Shown one piece after another: positions 58,029 through 64,000 of a DNA stretch of 64,000 bases. Numbering within the stretch: the stretch's first letter is position 1; every line of letters begins with the position of its first letter. Position numbers and translations under genes: made by a program. Origin of the DNA: Methanobacteriota archaeon (GTDB lineage Archaea; JAADCQ01; Methanopyri; Methanopyrales; Methanopyraceae); contig JAMOPO010000003.1 in assembly GCA_027064425.1 (NCBI GenBank), positions 100,607 through 164,606 of the forward strand, read 5' to 3'. A model generated the notes under the pieces. It did no database searches. It was not told the DNA's origin and saw only the letters and a list, made by a program, of their open reading frames with translations.

Positions 58029-58880
58029 GTGCCCAAGTACGAGCCTCCGATCCCGGAGCTCGAGCTGAACCCGGAGGAGGAGGTGAAGCGGGTGGCCGAG
58101 TTCATCAAGTCGGTGTTCGAGGAGGCGGACCGCGACACCGCCGTGATCGGGCTGAGCGGCGGCGTCGACTCCTCGACCGCCCTGGGCCTGACCGTGGAGG
58201 CGCTGGGAAAGGGCAACGTGGTGGCCCTGATCCTGCCGGAGCGGGACACTCCTGAGTCGGACGTGGAGGATGCGATCGAGACGGCGGAGCGGTTCGGCGT
58301 GGAGTACCACGTTCAGGACATTACCCGGGTCCTCGAGGCGTTCGGCGCCGGGTCGTACGTTCCGTGCCGGGCGTTCAACCGCCGCAGCGACGCCAACCTG
58401 AAGCCGCGGGTGAGGATGTGCGTGCTCTACTACTTCGCCAACGAGCTCGAGGGGCTGGTCGTCGGGACGAGCAACCGGACGGAGTGGCTGACGGGCTACT
58501 TCACGCTCCACGGAGACGGGGCCTGCGACCTGGCCCCTATCCGGCACCTGTACAAGACGCAGGTTTACCAGGTGGCGGATCACCTCGGGGTGCCGAAGCG
58601 TATCGTCGAGGAGAAAGAGCCGTCGGCGCGACTGTGGCCGGGCCAGACCGACGTCGGTGAGCTGGGCATCGACTACTCGAAGCTGGACGCCATCCTCTAC
58701 GCGCTCGTGGAAGAGTCGCTGTCCCCGGAGCGGACGGTGGAGTGGCTGAGGGAGCGCGACGTGGAGGTTAATAAGGAGGAGGTCGAGGAGGTGCGCAAGC
58801 TGGTGATCAGCTCATCCTACAAGCGCCGGCTACCGCCGGGGCTCGACGTGCCGGAGCCGGAGGACCCAGCCCTATCCTAG
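58029..58880 (+). CDS. nadE: NH3-dependent NAD+ synthetase
   Basis: The product of about 283 residues has the PP-loop SGGVDSSTAL starting near residue 43, PCRAFNRRSDANLKPRVRM, and VVGTSNRTEWLTGYFTLHGDGACDLAPI, all NadE motifs. It makes NAD+ from nicotinate adenine dinucleotide, ATP and ammonia. It lacks a glutaminase domain, so it uses free ammonia. The frame begins earlier at 57978, but GTG at 58029 avoids overlap with the DUF1002 gene and gives the usual length. Confidence 0.94.
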   Translation: MPKYEPPIPELELNPEEEVKRVAEFIKSVFEEADRDTAVIGLSGGVDSSTALGLTVEALGKGNVVALILPERDTPESDVEDAIETAERFGVEYHVQDITRVLEAFGAGSYVPCRAFNRRSDANLKPRVRMCVLYYFANELEGLVVGTSNRTEWLTGYFTLHGDGACDLAPIRHLYKTQVYQVADHLGVPKRIVEEKEPSARLWPGQTDVGELGIDYSKLDAILYALVEESLSPERTVEWLRERDVEVNKEEVEEVRKLVISSSYKRRLPPGLDVPEPEDPALS

Positions 58881-58895
58881 GGGACGCGGCGCGGC

Positions 58896-59276
58896 TTGGG
58901 TGGCGTGGCGGTGACGTTGGAGTTCGGCTGCGAGTTCGGGGCGAAGCTGTGGGTGGCGCAGCAGTACGCGTGCATGGCCGTGACCCTGGTGATCATCACC
59001 TTTCTGATCGGTCACGCCCGAATGTCCCTCCGGAACGGGGACCCGGACTGCGCTCTCGTATGCTTCGGGACGATGATGATGCTCGCCTCCACCGGCGTGC
59101 TCGGCCCGCTCACCACCCTAGTGCACCTGTACAGGCTGTTTCCGCACGTAAAGCTCGGGCTGTTCAAATGGTCGTTCATAGGCCTGCTCACCGCCGGCGT
59201 CGCCACCTTCACGCTCGGGATGCTCAACATCCTCTCTCGCCGTCCACCCCGCCCGTTCCGGGGCGAGGCACGTTGA
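58896..59276 (+). CDS. Small membrane protein, unrecognised
   Basis: A 126-residue product with three hydrophobic helices (about residues 22-44, 53-75 and 90-112) and a basic C-terminal tail (SRRPPRPFRGEAR). TTG start at 58896. Its stop overlaps a TTG start of the next gene as TTGA. No family recognised. It belongs to a run of unassigned genes between nadE and dapB. Confidence 0.55.
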   Translation: MGGVAVTLEFGCEFGAKLWVAQQYACMAVTLVIITFLIGHARMSLRNGDPDCALVCFGTMMMLASTGVLGPLTTLVHLYRLFPHVKLGLFKWSFIGLLTAGVATFTLGMLNILSRRPPRPFRGEAR

Positions 59277-59989
59277 TCGGGACCCTGCTCGCGTCACACT
59301 GCTGTCCGCTCGCCGTCACGTGGGACATCGTCGCGGAGCTGATCGACCTTCTCCCTCCCACCATCAAGCTGGCGTGCTCAGGTCGAGAGCTGCGCGAGCT
59401 CTGCCTGGAGTCAGGCCGGGAGGTTGAGTGCGACCTCAAGGAACCGCGAGGGGACACGGTCCTGCTGATCGAGGAGGAGAACGTCGGCGGCGGTCTCAGG
59501 AGGGCGCTCTCCCGGGTGCGCACCGTGGTGGTCGTGACCGAGGATCCGTACGAGGCCTCGGCCGAGTACGGGGTGGTCGGCGTCGACGCGTCCCGGGTGT
59601 ACGTGCCCGTCGAGCGCCGGGGCGACCTGCTGGTCGTGCGATTCTCGTACTCCGGCTTCCTGTACAACATAGGGTTGAGGGACTCGGGTAAGTTCCCCGT
59701 CCCGCCGGACTACGACGCGCTTTACAACTCGCTCGCCGCCGAGATACCCCGCGTACGCACCATAGCCGAGCTGTCCAGGGTCTCGGGCTTCCACGAGGTG
59801 CCGGTCCGCCTCGCTCTCATTCACGGCTGGCTGAGGTGGGGAAGGAGCCACGTGCTTAGGCTGGAAGACTGGTTCCCGCCCGGAACGTCACCGATGGAGG
59901 ATCGGGCCTCACCCCGGGATCTCCTGGAGGGGCGCACGACGCTCCTCGTGACCGTTCCCGCCAGGTACCCCATAATCCCCTGGCCCTAG
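59273..59989 (+). CDS. Uncharacterised soluble protein
   Basis: The product of about 238 residues has Rossmann-like alternating segments (DTVLLIEEENVGGGL, RTVVVVTEDPYEASAEYGVVGVD) and a C-terminal helix-turn-helix-like stretch (TIAELSRVSGFHEVPVRLAL). I do not recognise the family. The open frame extends to 58949, but that part is antisense-like to, and overlaps, the small membrane protein gene. TTG at 59273 overlaps the upstream stop (TTGA). The combination hints at a regulator, with low confidence. Confidence 0.5.
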   Translation: MIGTLLASHCCPLAVTWDIVAELIDLLPPTIKLACSGRELRELCLESGREVECDLKEPRGDTVLLIEEENVGGGLRRALSRVRTVVVVTEDPYEASAEYGVVGVDASRVYVPVERRGDLLVVRFSYSGFLYNIGLRDSGKFPVPPDYDALYNSLAAEIPRVRTIAELSRVSGFHEVPVRLALIHGWLRWGRSHVLRLEDWFPPGTSPMEDRASPRDLLEGRTTLLVTVPARYPIIPWP

Positions 59990-59993
59990 CGGG

Positions 59994-61046
59994 GTGCCGT
60001 CCTTGGTCCTGCGCTCCAAGCACCTACCGTCGCTGCTGATAGAGGGGAAGGTTTCCGAGGACGTTGAGGAGGTGGTGGACGACCGCGGGAACCTCGACCT
60101 GGACAGGCTGGTGGACGAGTGCGTCGAGAGGCTGAATCCCGCCCCCGAGCTCAGGGATAAGGTGCGCGAGGCGGCGCTCGAGGCGTCGGAGCGCATCGGG
60201 TTCCCGATGGGTGAATCGGCCGAGTTCGATCTATGCCCGTGGCTGGCCCCGCGGGTGTTCTGGGACCGGCTGGAGGAGCTGTACGAGGGACGGCTGGAGT
60301 CGGAGCCCGCCTCGGACGCCGAGGTGGTCTTCATCTCGGTTCACCACCACAAGCGCGGGGTCTCGGACTACGTCTACAGGACTCTAGAGCGGTTCGAGCC
60401 GGAGGTGGTCTGCCTGGAGACCAGCCCCGCCGGCCTGGAGACGGCCCTTCACTACACCCTGTCCCCGCTCCCCCACGCGGGAATCGAGGTGATGGCGCGG
60501 ATCCCGACGAAGATGCTCCTCGGAGTCTACAGGGACGTGTACGGGGCGCTGGTGTACTGCGTGAGGACCGGGGCCGTGCCCGCGCCCGTGGACGTACCGG
60601 CATCGCTGCGCGCGGAGAAGATGCGAGACGATCCGGCCTCTCTCGAGGACCCCAGCGTCTTCGGGTTCGGGCGCGATGTGGATCAGGTGCTGGGACCGAC
60701 CGGGGAGCTGTTCTTCCTCGAGTATGAGCGCGTGGAACCCGCGCTGCGAGAGCTGGGGGAGAGGGTGCGAGAGAGCGTCCCGCTGCTGGCCTCGGAGGGT
60801 TTCGTTAAGTTCCATCTCTCGTACCGGGAGGACTACATGCTGAGCCGGATCGCGCAGCTCGCGAGCGAGTTCGACCGCGTAGCCGTCGTGGTAGGAGCCG
60901 TACACACGGCGGCGATGGAAGCGAAGTGGCGGAGGGAAGACTTCAGTTACCATGAGCTCGAGCCCGAGGAGTACAAAGGTGTGGAGTGGACGCTGTCCCC
61001 GGACTACAAACGGCACAAGTTGGTTGCAGAGGGTGAGTACCGGTGA
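59994..61046 (+). CDS. TraB-like domain protein
   Basis: The 350-residue protein has features of the TraB/PrgY-like fold: EVVFISVHHHKRGVSDYV (first His strand), FEPEVVCLETSPAG (Glu), LSYREDYMLSRIAQLASEF, and VAVVVGAVHTAAMEA near the C-terminus. In TraB proteins these conserved Glu, His and Arg residues line a putative active site. Function is unknown; bacterial relatives act on pheromone peptides or related molecules. The first 95 residues are helical and acidic. GTG start; dapB overlaps the stop. Confidence 0.6.
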   Translation: MPSLVLRSKHLPSLLIEGKVSEDVEEVVDDRGNLDLDRLVDECVERLNPAPELRDKVREAALEASERIGFPMGESAEFDLCPWLAPRVFWDRLEELYEGRLESEPASDAEVVFISVHHHKRGVSDYVYRTLERFEPEVVCLETSPAGLETALHYTLSPLPHAGIEVMARIPTKMLLGVYRDVYGALVYCVRTGAVPAPVDVPASLRAEKMRDDPASLEDPSVFGFGRDVDQVLGPTGELFFLEYERVEPALRELGERVRESVPLLASEGFVKFHLSYREDYMLSRIAQLASEFDRVAVVVGAVHTAAMEAKWRREDFSYHELEPEEYKGVEWTLSPDYKRHKLVAEGEYR

Positions 61047-61864
61047 TCGGAGTTATTGTCATCGGCGCGACGGGGCGGATGGGCAGAAGGGTCTGTCGAA
61101 TGGTGCTGGAGGATGACGAGATGGAGCTTGTGGGGGCCGTAGCCTCCCCGAGCTCGCCCCACCTGGGCCGCGATATAGGCCTTATCATCGGCCAGGAGAA
61201 GGCGGGGGTGGAGGTCGCTCCCCCGTCCGCGATCCCCAACCTGGCGGAGGAGGCGGATGTTGCCATCGACTTCACGGTCCGGGAGGCGGCGCTGGAGAAC
61301 ATCCCGGTGGCGGCAAAGGCCGGCCTGGACCTGGTCGTGGGCACGACGGGATTCAGCGAGGAGGAGTTGGATCGGCTCAAGCGGACCATCCTCGAGGCGG
61401 AGGTCTCGGCGGTAATCTCCCCGAACATGTCGCTGGGCGTCAATCTGCTCTTCGAGCTCACGCGGCAGTTGGCCCGCGTGCTCGGAGAGAATGGGTTCGA
61501 CTTTGAGATCGTGGAGGTTCACCACCGAAACAAGGTGGACGCGCCCAGCGGGACCGCGCTGAAGCTCGCGTCGATTATCGAGGAGGAGCTGGGTCGAGGG
61601 AAGAGAGTGTTCGGCCGGGAGGGTGAGACCGGGCCGCGCGAGGACGACGAGATCGGCGTCTTCGCGGTCCGAGGCGGCGAGGTCGTGGGGGACCACACGG
61701 TGATGGCGTTGGGGGAGTACGAGCGGATCGAGATCAAGCACCAGGCACTGTCCAGGGACGCGTTCGCGAAGGGAGCGCTGGTGGCGGCGAAGTTCGTGGT
61801 TGAGGCGCCGCCCGGGGTCTACGACATGCGCGACGCCCTGTTCCGCGGCTCTAAAGCCCCCTGA
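61043..61864 (+). CDS. dapB: 4-hydroxy-tetrahydrodipicolinate reductase
   Basis: The 273-residue protein has the NAD(P)H-binding loop [10 protein letters not shown] at residues 8-17, [25 protein letters not shown], and the signature [16 protein letters not shown] (near residues 158-173) with catalytic His and Lys. It reduces hydroxy-tetrahydrodipicolinate in lysine and diaminopimelate synthesis; lysine also goes into pseudomurein peptides. GTG start overlaps the upstream stop. Its end overlaps the convergent valS by 14 bases. Confidence 0.96.
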   Translation: MIGVIVIGATGRMGRRVCRMVLEDDEMELVGAVASPSSPHLGRDIGLIIGQEKAGVEVAPPSAIPNLAEEADVAIDFTVREAALENIPVAAKAGLDLVVGTTGFSEEELDRLKRTILEAEVSAVISPNMSLGVNLLFELTRQLARVLGENGFDFEIVEVHHRNKVDAPSGTALKLASIIEEELGRGKRVFGREGETGPREDDEIGVFAVRGGEVVGDHTVMALGEYERIEIKHQALSRDAFAKGALVAAKFVVEAPPGVYDMRDALFRGSKAP

Positions 61865-64000
61865 TCTCCAGGACCACCCCCGGCCTCACCTCCACGGCCC
61901 TGCCCTCGCCGCCCTTCACCCTCAGCTCCCACTCCACGTCCACGCACTCCTCGTCCAGCTCCACCTCCTCGCCGTCCACCTCGATGACCGCCTTGCCCTT
62001 CTCTCGGATCTCCCGGGCGACCTCCTCGCCGTGCTCCTCGATGTACTCCATGATCTTGCCCGTCAGCTCCCGGTAACGCGGGCCGATCACGTCCATCCGC
62101 GGCTCCACCTTAACCGGCACCTTCTCCAGCTCCGGCTCTCCCACCTCCACCTGAATTTCCTCGGCCCGGGTGGCACTGTACAGATCCGGTAGCGAGCGCT
62201 CGATGGCCCTCGCCAGCTCCTCGTCCTCGACGTAGATCGTGAGCCCCTCGAACTCGGCGCCCATTCGCAGCCCGGCGTCCGTCTTCGCCTTCCGCACCTC
62301 CGACACGATGGCTCGGAGCACCTCGCCCTGCTCCTCCACCTCCTCGTCGATCCACGACTCGTCAGCCTTCGGCCACTCCTGACGGTGGACGCTCTCATCG
62401 AACAGCCGGTGATACAGCTCCTCGGTCACGAAGGGCATGAACGGTGCCAGCAGCCGCAGCAACCCGTCCACGATCACCGTGAGCACGGCCTGGGCGGCCC
62501 GCTTCGACCCCTCGCCCAGCTCCTCCGGCCGGTACAGCCGCAGCTTGGCCATCTCCAGGTAGTCGTCCGCCAGCTCCTCCCACGCGAACTCCTCGATCGC
62601 CTTGATCGCGTCGTTGAACCGGTAGTTCTCCTCCAGACACTCGGTCACCTTCTTCACGAGCCGGTGGTACCGGGACAGAATCCACCGGTCCGCGGTCGTC
62701 AGCTCGTCCTCGACGTCCTCCGGGGAGAGCGACGTGTCGACGTAGTCCTTGACCAGCCGACAGATGTTCCACACCTTCTTCGCGAACCGGTAGCCGCGGC
62801 GGATCGTCTTGGTCATGTACTGCACGTCCGAACCCGGGGCGCCCGAGGACACGGCCCAGTACCGCAGAGCGTCCGCGCCGTACTCCTCGATCACCTCGGT
62901 CGGCTCCACCACGTTACCCCGCGACTTGCTCATCTTGTGACCGTCCTCGCCGAACACCATCCCGTTGATCAGGATCTCCCGGAACGGCTCGCTGTCCGCG
63001 TGGATCAGCGCGCGGACGGTCGTGTAGTAGAGCCACGTCCGAATGATGTCGTGACCCTGCGGGCGTAGATCTACGGGCAGCTCGGGCTCCTTGTCGGGCC
63101 ACCCCTGAACCACCAGCGGGGTGATGGAGCTGTCCATCCAGGTGTCCATCACGTCCGTCTCGGGCTCGAACTCCGTGCACCCGCACTCCGGGCACTCGTC
63201 CACGGGCGGATCGTCCTTGGTCGGATCGACCGGCAGCTGGTCCTTGTCCGCCGGGATCACCTTGCCGCACTCCTTGCAGTACCAGACCGGGATCGGCGTC
63301 GCGAAGACTCGCTGGCGGGAGATGCACCAGTCCCAGTCCATCGAGTCCGCCCAGTCCTCGAGCCGCTTGCGCATGTGCTCCGGGATCCACACCATCTTCC
63401 TCGCGGCCTTCTTCACCTCCTCCGCCAGGTCTCGGACGCGCACGAACCACTGCTCCTTGACCAGGATCTCGATCGGGGTCTTGCACCGCCAGCACACGCC
63501 CACGTTCTGCTTGATCTTCTCCCGGTCCTTCAGGTAGCCCTCCTCCTCCAGGGCCTTGACCACCGCCTCCCGCGCCTCCTCGACCTTCATCCCCGCGAAC
63601 TCACCGGCCACCTCCGTCATCCGGCCGCGCTCGTCGATGGCCTTCACGATCGGAAGGTCGTGCCGCTTGACCCAGGTCACGTCCTGCTTGTCACCGAACG
63701 TACAGATCATCACGATGCCCGTACCGAAGTCCGGGTCCACCTCCTCGTCGGCGATGACAGGTACCTCCCAGGGCACGTCCCGCTCGCCGAAGCGCTCGTG
63801 CAGCGGCACGACCAGCTTCTCGCCGATGAGGTCCTGGTACCGCTCGTCGTCCGGGTGCACGGCCACGGCCACACAGGCGGGGAGCAGCTCCGGCCGCGTC
63901 GTCGCGATCGTGACGGACCCGTCCCCGTCCGCGAGCGGGAACTCAATGTAGTTGAGGTAGGTCTCGCGGGTGACGTACTCCACCTCGGCGAAGGCGATGG
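61851..64000 (-). CDS. valS: Valyl-tRNA synthetase, N-terminal part beyond window
   Basis: The visible 716 or so residues are the C-terminal four fifths of ValRS. The editing domain shows [20 protein letters not shown], then [28 protein letters not shown] with two zinc-type Cys pairs, the KMSKS motif in [12 protein letters not shown], and the helical anticodon-binding domain. The frame continues without a stop past 63983 to the window edge ([11 protein letters not shown]), so the GTG at 63983 is not the start. The HIGH motif lies outside. C-terminal part lacks the bacterial coiled-coil arm. Confidence 0.96.
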   Translation of the reverse strand, partial: IAFAEVEYVTRETYLNYIEFPLADGDGSVTIATTRPELLPACVAVAVHPDDERYQDLIGEKLVVPLHERFGERDVPWEVPVIADEEVDPDFGTGIVMICTFGDKQDVTWVKRHDLPIVKAIDERGRMTEVAGEFAGMKVEEAREAVVKALEEEGYLKDREKIKQNVGVCWRCKTPIEILVKEQWFVRVRDLAEEVKKAARKMVWIPEHMRKRLEDWADSMDWDWCISRQRVFATPIPVWYCKECGKVIPADKDQLPVDPTKDDPPVDECPECGCTEFEPETDVMDTWMDSSITPLVVQGWPDKEPELPVDLRPQGHDIIRTWLYYTTVRALIHADSEPFREILINGMVFGEDGHKMSKSRGNVVEPTEVIEEYGADALRYWAVSSGAPGSDVQYMTKTIRRGYRFAKKVWNICRLVKDYVDTSLSPEDVEDELTTADRWILSRYHRLVKKVTECLEENYRFNDAIKAIEEFAWEELADDYLEMAKLRLYRPEELGEGSKRAAQAVLTVIVDGLLRLLAPFMPFVTEELYHRLFDESVHRQEWPKADESWIDEEVEEQGEVLRAIVSEVRKAKTDAGLRMGAEFEGLTIYVEDEELARAIERSLPDLYSATRAEEIQVEVGEPELEKVPVKVEPRMDVIGPRYRELTGKIMEYIEEHGEEVAREIREKGKAVIEVDGEEVELDEECVDVEWELRVKGGEGRAVEVRPGVVLEIRGL

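Noticed and set aside
58949-59272. Upstream extension of the frame ending at 59989
   Set aside because: Overlaps the small membrane protein gene, is Arg/Pro/His-rich, and TTG 59273 overlaps the preceding stop neatly.

Overview
This window looks like chromosomal DNA from a Methanopyrus species (M. kandleri or a close relative), a hyperthermophilic methanogen. The evidence is the high G+C, the very acidic (Glu/Asp-rich) proteins, the frequent TTG and GTG starts, archaeal families throughout (class I LysRS, TiaS, TrmY, Trm10, RIO2, PCNA, thermosome, A-type ATP synthase), a NifH-like protein of the F430 pathway, a tRNA with C at position 8, and above all an ATP synthase K subunit made of thirteen fused helical hairpins. 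The last two traits are published hallmarks of Methanopyrus. Genes are tightly packed with short overlaps at both convergent and co-directional junctions. There is no insertion sequence, prophage, CRISPR array or inserted island.

Layout. 1-311 (minus strand): most of the archaeal SRP RNA, cut at the window edge. 351-7842: GGCT-like protein, DUF2070 membrane protein, a MurG-like glycosyltransferase with a dolichol-kinase-like membrane protein, a radical SAM/SPASM protein with a coiled-coil partner, and a site-2 protease. 7866-18655: nucleotidyltransferase, EMAP-domain RNA-binding protein, HTH/zinc-ribbon protein, class I LysRS, three more radical SAM proteins, orphan ribosomal protein S19, mevalonate kinase and DUF2226. 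18687-25028: tRNA-Arg(TCG), MurD-like ligase, PAC2 and DUF473 proteins, a secreted transglutaminase-like protein, DNA ligase and RIO2 kinase. 25145-31484: polyferredoxin, FAH-family hydrolase, TiaS, an HTH regulator, the thermosome and a DUF131 protein.

31505-45627: secF-secD, trkH-trkA, then ATP synthase genes in the order H-I-K-E-C-F-A, followed directly by trmY. The B and D subunit genes are not downstream and must lie elsewhere. 45736-53996: thiamine-binding-like protein, TIM-barrel isomerase, ADP-forming acyl-CoA synthetase beta-like protein with an aminotransferase, an HTH-ACT regulator, Trm10, a fifth radical SAM protein, Nudix hydrolase, OB-like protein, PCNA and signal peptidase. 54313-64000: cobyric acid synthase, TrmI-like methyltransferase, CfbC (F430), a secreted DUF1002 protein, NAD synthetase, a cluster of unrecognised genes, DapB and partial ValRS.

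Themes. Genes for tRNA maturation recur (TiaS, TrmY, Trm10, TrmI-like, LysRS, ValRS, and a C8 tRNA needing editing). The Trk and ATP synthase genes adjoin and probably link potassium and sodium handling. The least explained signals are a family of intergenic palindromes with the form CGTTACG-N5-CGTAACG (four sites, one with matched changes in both arms), three genes whose conserved N-termini lack any ATG/GTG/TTG start but have a CTG, and a regular Gln-to-Arg change in hairpins 6, 9 and 12 of the K subunit.
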